DNA from: Planctomycetota bacterium
GTDB taxonomy: Bacteria > Planctomycetota > Planctomycetia > Isosphaerales > Isosphaeraceae
Assembly (NCBI GenBank): GCA_021791715.1
Contig: JAJYWB010000055.1
Location: forward strand, 1 to 43,620
DNA: 43,620 nt
Direction: 5' to 3'
Shown here: positions 1 through 7,579 of the stretch, piece by piece
Numbering within the stretch: the stretch's first letter is position 1
Layout of the letters: each line of letters begins with the position of its first letter
Position numbers and translations under genes: made by a program
The notes under the pieces: generated by a model
Told to the model about the DNA's origin: nothing
Seen by the model: only the letters and a program-made list of their open reading frames with translations
Databases searched by the model: none

Positions 1-2
1 TG

Positions 3-2666
3 GTGGCGGCCGAGAAACTGACCGCCGAGGTTGGATCGAAGATCGGCGAGGCGCGACGGATGCTCGAAGTCGATCCCGATAAATCGATTCAGCTTCTCGA
101 AACCGAACTCAAAGCCGTCAAAGACGCCCAGATCGATTCGTCGGTAAGACGAAACATGACGCGTCGCGTCGAGGTTGCGATCGAGCTCGCCAAGAAGGAA
201 AAGGTCGTTTTCGATCGGAAGATGCGGGATAAGAACGAACGGGCCGAAATCGAGGCGAAGCGATTGCGGATCATGGAGGCGTCCGCGATCAAGGAAAAGA
301 AATATAAAGAGCTGATTGATAAGGCTCAGGAGAGTTATTCCAAGGGGTTGTACCGCGATTCCGAGGCGTTCGCCAAGCAGGCTCAGGAGGTCGATCCGAA
401 CGATCCGACGGCGCCGGCTCTCGCGTATAAATCGCGGATGGCTCGCCGGATCAAGGCGAACGAGGAGATCAACGCGGCGAAGGAAGACGCCGTCGTCGAG
501 ACGATGCTCGACGTCGATCGCGCCGACACCCTCGATCCCGAGGTGGCGCGGAACGGGATCGCTTATCCCAAGAATTTCGCCGATCTGACGACCAAACGCC
601 GCGCTTCGCTCGCGAAACTCGAAACCCGCAAAGATCCCAAGACGCTCCAGATCGAAGCCAAGTTGCGCGAAGAGGTGACGCTTAATATCGACAAGCAACC
701 GCTGATCGACGCCATCACATACCTTCAAAATTACACAGGTTTAAACATCGTCCTCGATCCCAAGGCGCTCGCCGACGAAGGTTTGACCTCGAACACCCCC
801 GTCAGCCTTTCGGTCAACAAAATTACGCTCAAAAGCGCGTTTAAGCTTTTGCTCAAACCGCTCGGCCTGGTTCACAAGGTGACCGACCAGGTTCTCTTGA
901 TCACGAGTCCGCAACTGAGCGAGGATGATTTGATCACCTACGTCTATTACGTCGGCGATCTGGCGATGCTCCCCAAGAACGAAACGGACATGCGCGACCC
1001 GTTGGCGAACACGGGCATGGGGCTCGGCAACCTGTCCGAGAGAACCGCGGGAGGCGACGCCGCCAATCCGGCGGCCGCGGGAGGCATGCAATTCCCGGGA
1101 GGGCCTGTGCAATCGGGTCAAAACGGAACTCCCAGGGTTTCGGTCGGCGATCGACCCAATATCGATATGTCGCCGATCATTCGCTTGATCACGCGTTCGG
1201 TCGCTCCGGGAACGTGGCGCGTCTTCGAGGGGGATGTTGAAACGTCGGCGGCTTACGGCCTGGGAGGCGGACTCGGCGGCGGCGGCGGCGCCGACGCGGG
1301 CGCCGCGCAACGGCCCGTCGGATCGATCACGCCGTTCTTCCTCAACATCTCGTTGATCATCCGTCACACCGCTGAAATCCACGAGGATGTTCAAGACCTG
1401 CTCCGTCAGCTCCGCAGGTTGCAAGACTTGCAGATCTCGGTCGAGGTTCGATTCATCACCGTCGAAGACAGCTTCTTCGAGCAGATCGGCGTCGATTTCG
1501 ACGTCGATATCCATACCAATTCGGTCGGCAGAAGAACGTCGTTCGCGGTCCCGATTCCAAATATCCTTTCACTCTCGATCGGCGGATTGGTGTCGGGTAC
1601 GACCACAGCCGGCGGCGGCGCGGCGGGAGGAATCGGCGCCGGAAGCTTGACCGGCGGCGGTGGAGTCGGCGCCGGAGGCGGACTCGGCGGCGGCGGCGGC
1701 GGAATCGGCGGAATCTCAGGCGGAGCGGGCGGCTTGGGAGGCGCTCTCGGCGGCGGCGGCGGCTCGATCGGCGGCGCCGGTGTCGGCGGGGCGACCGGCG
1801 GAGTCAGCATCCCCCCCGTCGTCTACAACCCGTTCCGAGATTACAGCCTCGGCAATAAACAACCCGTCGTCGTCGGGCTCGGCGCTCCGGGCATCGGCAA
1901 CTTCTCACAGAACTCCGATATCCAGGTGGCGCAAGGCCAAAGCGCCGGTTTGATCACGCCGTTTAACAACACCTACGGCCTAGGCTCGGGCGGAGCGGGT
2001 ATGACGCTCGGCGTCGCTTTCTTGAGCGACCTCGAAACCTACCTCTTCCTCACCGCGTCTCAAGGCGATACCCGCAACAACATCGTACAGGCGCCCAAGA
2101 TCACGACCTTCAACGGCGCCACCGCGACGATCTACAACACAACGACACGTTACTACGTGTCGACGACAATTCCGATCGTCGGCTTCGGAGCGATCGCGTT
2201 TCAGCCGATTCCAGCTCCGATTCCCGACGGCGTCACCTTACGCGTCACCCCCGTCGTCTCGGCGGATCGACGCTACGTCCGAATGACGCTTTCCCCCAAC
2301 TTCATCAGCTTTGAAGGCGTTCAAAACTTCCCGACGACCGGGGCGGTCGGCGGCGGCGGTTTGGGCGGCGGCGCCACGTCGATCTCGGCGAACATCCAAC
2401 TGCCGATCGTCGGCACCACCATCATCTCGACAACCGTCACCGTCCCCGACGGCGGTACCGTCTTGATGGGAGGTGTGAAAATCATGCGTGAATCGAGACT
2501 CGAATTCGGCGTTCCCGTCCTGTCCAAAATCCCGATGATCGATCGTCTTTTCCGTAACATCGGCATCGGCCGCGATACCAGCAGCCTGATGATGATGGTG
2601 ACGCCTCGAATCATCATCCTTGAAGAAGAGGAGGAACGCCTCGGCATCCCGACGATCCAGTTCTAA
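3..2666 (+). CDS. Secretin-family outer-membrane channel (GspD/PilQ type), probably 5'-truncated by the window edge
   Basis: Secretins form gated multimeric pores in the outer membrane for type II secretion or type IV pili. Residues about 100-150 look TPR-like, with alternating small and large residues. Residues about 222-305 match the short N-terminal secretin (STN/N0) domain, including the stretch DKQPLIDAITYLQNYTGLN. Residues about 455-503 hold the conserved helix-strand entry to the pore domain. The C-terminal secretin core ends with VPDGGTVLMGGV and PVLSKIPMIDRLFRN, the family hallmark. Residues about 532-605 are an extreme glycine-rich insert inside the pore domain, and a shorter one lies near 415-430. 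The reading frame is open from base 3, so the true start may lie upstream and a signal peptide cannot be judged. A strong terminator follows. No other secretion gene is in the window, so the partner system is unknown. Confidence 0.9.
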   Translation: MAAEKLTAEVGSKIGEARRMLEVDPDKSIQLLETELKAVKDAQIDSSVRRNMTRRVEVAIELAKKEKVVFDRKMRDKNERAEIEAKRLRIMEASAIKEKKYKELIDKAQESYSKGLYRDSEAFAKQAQEVDPNDPTAPALAYKSRMARRIKANEEINAAKEDAVVETMLDVDRADTLDPEVARNGIAYPKNFADLTTKRRASLAKLETRKDPKTLQIEAKLREEVTLNIDKQPLIDAITYLQNYTGLNIVLDPKALADEGLTSNTPVSLSVNKITLKSAFKLLLKPLGLVHKVTDQVLLITSPQLSEDDLITYVYYVGDLAMLPKNETDMRDPLANTGMGLGNLSERTAGGDAANPAAAGGMQFPGGPVQSGQNGTPRVSVGDRPNIDMSPIIRLITRSVAPGTWRVFEGDVETSAAYGLGGGLGGGGGADAGAAQRPVGSITPFFLNISLIIRHTAEIHEDVQDLLRQLRRLQDLQISVEVRFITVEDSFFEQIGVDFDVDIHTNSVGRRTSFAVPIPNILSLSIGGLVSGTTTAGGGAAGGIGAGSLTGGGGVGAGGGLGGGGGGIGGISGGAGGLGGALGGGGGSIGGAGVGGATGGVSIPPVVYNPFRDYSLGNKQPVVVGLGAPGIGNFSQNSDIQVAQGQSAGLITPFNNTYGLGSGGAGMTLGVAFLSDLETYLFLTASQGDTRNNIVQAPKITTFNGATATIYNTTTRYYVSTTIPIVGFGAIAFQPIPAPIPDGVTLRVTPVVSADRRYVRMTLSPNFISFEGVQNFPTTGAVGGGGLGGGATSISANIQLPIVGTTIISTTVTVPDGGTVLMGGVKIMRESRLEFGVPVLSKIPMIDRLFRNIGIGRDTSSLMMMVTPRIIILEEEEERLGIPTIQF

Positions 2667-2715
2667 CACCAAAGAGCACGCGAAGTCGTCCCTTACTTCC
2701 CAACGCGGGCGACCC

Positions 2716-2757
2716 GACCGTCGGAGGAGCCGTTCTCTCCTCCGACGGTCCTTTTTA
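2716..2757 (+). terminator. Strong intrinsic terminator after the secretin gene
   Basis: A perfect 14-bp stem (GACCGTCGGAGGAG at 2716-2729 pairing with 2737-2750) has a 7-nt loop and is followed by CTTTTTATTT. It lies 50 bp after the secretin stop codon. Confidence 0.93.
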
Positions 2758-2895
2758 TTTCGAATCTTAAAGACAATTTTTATTTAATTATTTTTATTCT
2801 TTGATTTCTTTCCTCAAAGGTCTTTCTGTTCGCGGCGATCCGCGTTACGCTGATTAAACGCTTGAGACGACCGATCAAGAGATGGAGAACGGCCC

Positions 2896-3606
2896 GTGTC
2901 CCCCGTTATTTTATCGCTCACGCTGACGATTCTCGCCGCGGGCGGCGACGACGGCGCCAAAATCGACCGCGATTTCAAGCCGAACCCCGCGTGGAAACAG
3001 CTTGGAGAAAGCCTTTGGTTCGACCGCGCGGGAAAACGGATCGTTCTTCGCGCACGCGTGTCGATCCGCGACGGCGGCCTTGAACATCTCCTCTGCCGCA
3101 AAGGGACGAAAGAACACGAGGCGATCCTCGCGACCCCCGCTCAACCCAAGCTGATCCACGCGGGGCTCCTCGCGCTCGGCGCCGAGCCCGGCCGCACCGT
3201 CCGCTACAAACCCGAATTCAGCCCCCCCTCGGGAACTCCGATCGCGATCGAACTCGAATGGCTCGAAAATGGAACGGAGAAGCACGCAAACGCGCGCGAT
3301 TGGGTCCGCGACGAAAAAACCGGCAAAACGCTCTCGATCGACTGGGTCTTCGCGGGAAGCGAACTCGTCAAAAATCTTCAAACGGGAGAGCTTTTTTACG
3401 CCGCCGACGACGGCGACGTGATCACCGTTTCCAACTTCCCCAGCTCGATGCTCGATCTCCCGTTCGCGAGTTCGGCGTCCGACACCGAACGCATGTTCAT
3501 TGCAAACGCCGATAAAATCCCCCCGCGCGACACCTGGGTCACCGTTTCGCTCAAACCCGTTCAAAATAAAAAACCCGACGCTAAGCGAAACGAAACGAAA
3601 AAGTAA
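2896..3606 (+). CDS. YdjY-domain secreted protein
   Basis: This 236-aa protein starts at GTG, with a GGAG about 8 bp upstream. Residues 1-16 are a hydrophobic signal sequence (VILSLTLTILAAGG), so the product is probably exported. Residues about 55-100, with EHLLCRKGTKEHEAI then KLIHAGLLALGAEPG, match the YdjY domain, a family frequent in planctomycetes whose biochemical role is unknown. A second conserved block, DWVFAGSELV, lies near residue 150. The C-terminus is lysine-rich. It follows the secretin after a terminator, so it is probably transcribed on its own. The opposite strand is also open over most of the length, but GC-rich third positions and the domain match favour this strand. Confidence 0.85.
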   Translation: MSPVILSLTLTILAAGGDDGAKIDRDFKPNPAWKQLGESLWFDRAGKRIVLRARVSIRDGGLEHLLCRKGTKEHEAILATPAQPKLIHAGLLALGAEPGRTVRYKPEFSPPSGTPIAIELEWLENGTEKHANARDWVRDEKTGKTLSIDWVFAGSELVKNLQTGELFYAADDGDVITVSNFPSSMLDLPFASSASDTERMFIANADKIPPRDTWVTVSLKPVQNKKPDAKRNETKK

Positions 3607-3624
3607 GAATATGAATCGCAACTA

Positions 3625-3655
3625 ATAAAAAACCGGCTCGGCCGAAGGCCGACCG
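3625..3655 (-). terminator. Possible intrinsic terminator, leftward orientation
   Basis: TCGGCC-GAA-GGCCGA at 3638-3652, extended by a CGG/CCG pair around one bulged base, is flanked on its left by a run of A. Read on the minus strand this is a hairpin followed by TTTTTTAT. It lies directly after the YdjY-domain gene and might also act weakly for it. No convincing leftward gene ends here. Confidence 0.5.
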
Positions 3656-3972
3656 TCAAAGCTCGCGCCGAGAGTCGATCCGAAAAGATTTTCTCATTTC
3701 CATGATTTTATATGGCGTGTCCTTTTTTTTCGTCGGTGGAATCTGTTCGGAAATCTTTGTATTTCCAATATCGTTATGTGATAACATGGTCCGTTTCGCG
3801 AGGACGTCGGACGAGCCTCTTTTGAACGGCGACATCTGGGAGACGCAGCTCGCTCCGCCGGCGAACGCACCCGAAAATCGGGTATCGGAGATCGTACGCC
3901 GTGTCGACGCTCGACTTTCGCGCGAGATCGAGCCTTCGATTGCGCGTATAATCATGGAGATGACGCTCGTTT

Positions 3973-4128
3973 TGGCGGGCGAACCTCCCGGTGAGCCGGC
4001 ATGTTTTCATTTAGTAAGTCGACGCCGTTTGGGAGGGCGAACCTCCCGGTGAGCCGGCATGTTTTCATTTAGTAAGTCGACGCCGTTTGGGAGGGCGAAC
4101 CTCCCGGTGAGCCGGCATGTTTTCATTT
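3973..4128. repeat. 58-bp tandem array, about 2.6 copies, carrying the short palindrome
   Basis: The unit starts with the palindromic core GGGAGGGCGAACCTCCC plus GGTGAGCC and continues with GGCATGTTTTCATTTAG and TAAGTCGACGCCGTTT. Cores start at 3973 (diverged at its first bases), 4031 and 4089, exactly 58 bp apart. The last copy breaks off after the TTTTCATTT segment. No gene is supported here; short ORFs across it follow from the repeat. Confidence 0.92.
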
Positions 4129-4202
4129 GAAATGGACAATTCGAATCTGGAATCGACGTCTAACGAACTATATATTCTTAAAATAATTATACAAATGAAT
4201 AT

Positions 4203-4227
4203 GGCTCACCAGGAGGTTCGCCCTCCC
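4203..4227 (+). repeat. Single inverted copy of the short palindrome
   Basis: GGCTCACCAGGAGGTTCG followed by CCCTCCC is the reverse complement of the core in the 58-bp array just upstream. It lies at the left edge of the 40-bp array. Confidence 0.9.
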
Positions 4228-4235
4228 AATTTTGC

Positions 4236-4370
4236 GTTCGCCCGAACAATATTTGGTTCTACAGAACAATATTTGGTTCGCCCGAACAATAATTGAATCG
4301 ACAGAACAATATGAGGTTCGCCCGAACAATATTTGGATCGACAGAACAATATGAGGTTCGCCCATACTCG
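4236..4370. repeat. Nested 20/40-bp tandem array
   Basis: GTTCGCCCGAACAAT starts at 4236, 4276 and 4316, and a degenerate fourth copy at 4356, exactly 40 bp apart. Within each 40-bp unit a second half, such as GGATCGACAGAACAATAT, is a diverged copy of the first, so the basic period is 20 bp. GTTCGCCCGAAC is itself a short palindrome. The unit is too short and the two halves too alike for a CRISPR array. Confidence 0.88.
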
Positions 4371-4600
4371 GGTTATGATCTCGGGAACGCCGGGGGGTCG
4401 ATCTCGCCGATCCACAACCTCTTTTCAAGCTCGATCAAGCGTGAAGCGAGATCGGATGGCGGAAATCGCCGTCTTCCGCTACGATATCGCCTCGTCGACT
4501 CGTCGATTCCGCGCGTTCGCCGCGTTCGGCGGCGAATCTTAACCGTATGGGATCGTCGGGGTTACGTCGAACGGTCGAATTCCACGTTGCGAGGTGTTCC
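4371..4600. other. Intergenic stretch before ispF
   Basis: This is ordinary GC-rich sequence between the repeat patch and ispF. No convincing gene, promoter or terminator was seen. It may hold the ispF promoter. Confidence 0.4.
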
Positions 4601-5101
4601 TTGGCCGGATTTCGGGTCGGAATCGGGCACGATACGCATCGGCTCGTCGCGGATCGCCCCCTGATCCTCGCCGGAGTCACGATCCCACACCCGCGAGGCC
4701 TCGCGGGCCACTCCGACGCCGACGTCGTCCTCCACGCCGTCGCCGACGCCCTCCTCGGCGCCTCGGCGCTCGGCGATATCGGCGAAATCTTTCCCGATAC
4801 CGACGAACGCAACCGAGGCCTCGACGGCGGCGTGCTGCTCAAAGACGTCGTCGATCGCGTCATGAAAGCGGGCTGGAAGCCCGTCAATTGCGACGTCATC
4901 GTCCACGCCCAGGAACCCAAACTCTCCTCCCACAAAGACGCGATGAAAACGAACCTGGCGCGACTCCTCGCGATCGACCCCGCCGCGGTCAACATCAAAG
5001 CCAAAACGGGAGAGAAAGTCGGCGCGATTGGACGCGCCGAGGCGATCTCGTGCCAGGCGGTCGTCCTCGTCGAAACCTTCGATTTATCTAGAAAAGATTG
5101 A
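4601..5101 (+). CDS. ispF: 2-C-methyl-D-erythritol 2,4-cyclodiphosphate synthase
   Basis: IspF closes CDP-methylerythritol 2-phosphate to the cyclic diphosphate in the non-mevalonate isoprenoid pathway. The N-terminal metal-binding motif GIGHDTHRL and the GHSDADVVLHAVADALLGA segment supply the Asp and His ligands. DIGEIFPDTD and the C-terminal KTGEKVGAIGR are also typical. The frame is open from an ATG at 4547, but the family starts only a few residues before GIG. A TTG at 4601 with GAGGTG about 5 bp upstream gives a normal 166-aa protein, so I chose it. The gene ends 6 bp before cysS. The ispF-cysS pair is also seen in other bacteria, so an operon is likely. Confidence 0.93.
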   Translation: MAGFRVGIGHDTHRLVADRPLILAGVTIPHPRGLAGHSDADVVLHAVADALLGASALGDIGEIFPDTDERNRGLDGGVLLKDVVDRVMKAGWKPVNCDVIVHAQEPKLSSHKDAMKTNLARLLAIDPAAVNIKAKTGEKVGAIGRAEAISCQAVVLVETFDLSRKD

Positions 5102-5107
5102 GCTTAT

Positions 5108-6610
5108 ATGTCATTGCGCGTTTATAACACATTGACGCAGACGAAGGAGCCGTTCCGCGAGGTCGCATCGGGGCGGGTCGGGATGTACGTTTGCGGGCCG
5201 ACGGTTTATTCGAAGAGCCACGTCGGCCATATGACGGGTCCGGTGATCTTCGACACCGTGAAGCGTTATCTCACGTATCTGGGATATCGGGTGACGTGGG
5301 TGGTGAACATCACCGACGTCGACGATAAGTTGATCGTTCAGGCCGCGGCCGAGGGGACGACCGTCAAGGAGCTCGCCGAGCGCGTGACCGCGGATTATCT
5401 TGAGTGCTTAAGCGCGCTCGGAGTCGACGGGATCGACGTCATGCCCCGCGCGACCGATCACATCGGCGAAATCTTGACGATGATTCAATCGTTGATTCAA
5501 AAAGGTTTCGCCTACGCATCCGACGGGGACGTTTATTTCGACGTCACCAAATCGAAGGATTACGGCAAACTGAGCCGCCGCGACCCCGACGAGCTGCAGG
5601 CGGGAGCTCGCGTCGAACCGTCGTCGAAAAAGCACCACCCCGGCGATTTCGCGCTCTGGAAATCGTCCAAACCCGGCGAACCCGCGTGGGAAAGCCCCTG
5701 GGGCGCCGGTCGGCCAGGCTGGCATATCGAATGCTCGGCGATGAGCATGAAATACCTGGGTGAACATTTCGATATCCACGGAGGAGGCGTCGATCTCGTT
5801 TTCCCGCACCACGAGAACGAAATCGCTCAGTCCGAGGCTTTCAGCGACCGCACGTTCGCGTCGTACTGGATGCATAACGGTTTGCTGACAAAAGAAGGTA
5901 AAAAGATCTCGAAGTCCGATCCGGGCACGGTCGTTTTAATGAGCGACCTTTTAAAACTGCACCGCGCCGATACGCTCCGCGCGCTCTACCTTTCAAGCCA
6001 TTACCGCAGGCCGACCGATTACGGACCGTCGCGGCTCGACGAGATCTCCCGCGGCTTACAAACGTTTCTTCACTTCTTTGAACGTTACGAACGCATCGCG
6101 CGTCGATCGTTTTATGATCTCACTCCTCCCGCCCGTCGCGAGGAGATCGTCGCTCCCGCCGACGCGCCCGGGTGGTTCGCGTCGATCGTCGAACACCGCC
6201 GCGGCTTCCTCGACGCGATGGACGACGACTTCAACACCGGCGGAGCGCTCGGCGAACTCCACGAACTCGTTCGTCTGCTCAACAGGGTCGCCGATTCCGA
6301 ACGGCTCGAATCGACCGACCGCGACCAGCAAGCGCTCGCGGCGTTCGATCGCGGCGTTTTGATCCTTCGCGAACTGACGGCGATCCTGGGGCTTTTCCGC
6401 AAGCCGTCGCAAACCTCGAAAGTCCGCGACGACCGGCTCGCGGGATCGTTGATCGAACTGTTGATCAACCTCCGAGCCCGCGTCCGCAAGGAAAAAAACT
6501 TCGCGCTCGCCGATACGATCCGCGACGAACTCTCCAAACTCGGCGTCGCGCTCGAAGATCGCCCCGAAGGAACGACCTGGCGGTTGATCGATACCGAAAT
6601 CGAACGCTGA
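5108..6610 (+). CDS. cysS: Cysteinyl-tRNA synthetase
   Basis: CysRS is a class I aminoacyl-tRNA synthetase that charges tRNA-Cys. Its length of 500 aa is normal. Zinc and cysteine-binding residues are visible: C29 in MYVCGPTVY, the cysteine in WHIECSAMS, and HHENE. The HIGH motif appears as HVGH at residues 38-41, and the KMSKS motif as KKISKS near residue 265. The C-terminal helical anticodon-binding region ends with RKEKNFALADTIRDEL, typical of the family. It follows ispF by 6 bp and is probably co-transcribed with it. Nothing essential is missing. Confidence 0.97.
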   Translation: MSLRVYNTLTQTKEPFREVASGRVGMYVCGPTVYSKSHVGHMTGPVIFDTVKRYLTYLGYRVTWVVNITDVDDKLIVQAAAEGTTVKELAERVTADYLECLSALGVDGIDVMPRATDHIGEILTMIQSLIQKGFAYASDGDVYFDVTKSKDYGKLSRRDPDELQAGARVEPSSKKHHPGDFALWKSSKPGEPAWESPWGAGRPGWHIECSAMSMKYLGEHFDIHGGGVDLVFPHHENEIAQSEAFSDRTFASYWMHNGLLTKEGKKISKSDPGTVVLMSDLLKLHRADTLRALYLSSHYRRPTDYGPSRLDEISRGLQTFLHFFERYERIARRSFYDLTPPARREEIVAPADAPGWFASIVEHRRGFLDAMDDDFNTGGALGELHELVRLLNRVADSERLESTDRDQQALAAFDRGVLILRELTAILGLFRKPSQTSKVRDDRLAGSLIELLINLRARVRKEKNFALADTIRDELSKLGVALEDRPEGTTWRLIDTEIER

Positions 6611-6634
6611 ATCAAATAATTTTGAGATTTGATG

Positions 6635-6653
6635 AATCTTGATGTTCAAGATT
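6635..6653. terminator. Weak hairpin after cysS
   Basis: AATCTTGA-TGT-TCAAGATT is a perfect 8-bp inverted repeat 24 bp after the cysS stop. It is AT-rich and has no proper T-run, so termination here is only possible. Confidence 0.35.
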
Positions 6654-6745
6654 AATTATGCGAGTGTATTTTCAATCATAGGGCGTTTTGACGATTCGTG
6701 GGGGCGGGGGATCGAGCGAATAATTCCAGGGAAGGAAGCTTGACG

Positions 6746-7294
6746 ATGGCCGGCATGACGCGATCGAACCGGGGAAACGAGCCGAAGGCGAGCGTGACGA
6801 CGCGGGTTTTGGGGGTCGACCCCGGTTTGGGAGCGACGGGTTACGCGGTGGTCGAGCCTCGATTGCGCGGGGCTTTCATCGTCGAGGCGGGTTTGATTCG
6901 TTCGGGGGGGTCGAAGGTCGATTTCGGCGTCCGGCTCGAGGTGATTCATCGCGGCGTTCTCGAGATCATCGACCTGTTCAAGCCGACCGCGATGGCGCTT
7001 GAGCAAGTTCACAGTCAGGTTCGGCATCCTCGGACGTCGATTTTGATGGCGCATGCGCGCGGGGTGATCGTGCTCGCGGGGGCGCAGCGTGGGATTCCCG
7101 TTTTCGGTTACGCCGCGGCTCGGATCAAGAAAACGCTGACGGGGAGCGGCAGGGCGCCCAAAGAGCAGGTTCAGCGTGCGATCCAGGTCGAGCTCGGTCT
7201 CGACAAGCTCCCCGAGCCTCACGACGTCGCCGACGCGTGCGCCGCGGCGATCTGCCATTGCCAATCGCAGCGGAACATCCAACTCCTGAATTGA
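6746..7294 (+). CDS. ruvC: Crossover junction endodeoxyribonuclease RuvC
   Basis: RuvC resolves Holliday junctions by paired nicks, acting as a dimer with RuvAB. The acidic catalytic residues are in place: the Asp of GVDPGLGATGY, the Glu of MALEQVHSQVRHP, and the C-terminal pair in EPHDVADACAAAICH. The ATG at 6746 has AGGGAAGGAAG about 9 bp upstream and gives 182 aa. A longer frame from 6698 is unlikely. The protein has about 15 extra residues before the first catalytic strand. ruvA and ruvB are not nearby. Base composition falls sharply just downstream. Confidence 0.95.
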   Translation: MAGMTRSNRGNEPKASVTTRVLGVDPGLGATGYAVVEPRLRGAFIVEAGLIRSGGSKVDFGVRLEVIHRGVLEIIDLFKPTAMALEQVHSQVRHPRTSILMAHARGVIVLAGAQRGIPVFGYAAARIKKTLTGSGRAPKEQVQRAIQVELGLDKLPEPHDVADACAAAICHCQSQRNIQLLN

Positions 7295-7579
7295 GAAGGA
7301 GATGCGAACTTTCGAATCCGGCGAATAGAGATGACAATCGCGGTCGATCTTTCAAATGCGACCATTATTTTCTCGAATCGAAGAACGAACTCCGCTTTAT
7401 CTCGATCGATCGAGATGGAAATCGGGATTGAAATTTGGTATGTACTTGAAGCTGGCGAAATCTAAGTATAAAATGGATCTTAGAATCGATTTTATTCGGT
7501 TTGCGATTGTCTATAATCGCATTTTCACTCATCCGATTAGAACATGCTATTGAAAAACTGTATAGGACTCTAAAGTACA
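7295..7579. other. AT-rich gap at the left edge of the foreign island
   Basis: The sequence changes from GC-rich to AT-rich within about 100 bp of the ruvC stop. TATAAT at 7512-7517 is a good -10 candidate for the downstream ATPase gene, but no clear -35 element lies at the right distance. No supported gene is present, and no direct repeat marking an insertion edge was seen. Confidence 0.4.

Noticed and set aside
741..1514. Minus-strand ORF of 257 aa inside the secretin
   Set aside because: It is a shadow of the secretin's GC-rich codons and has no motif.
3702..4052. 116-aa ORF in the repeat patch
   Set aside because: It reads through the palindrome array, has no ribosome site, and composition is not coding-like.
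4236..4370. CRISPR-like repeats
   Set aside because: The 40-bp unit consists of two similar 20-bp halves with no unique spacers, and no cas gene is near.
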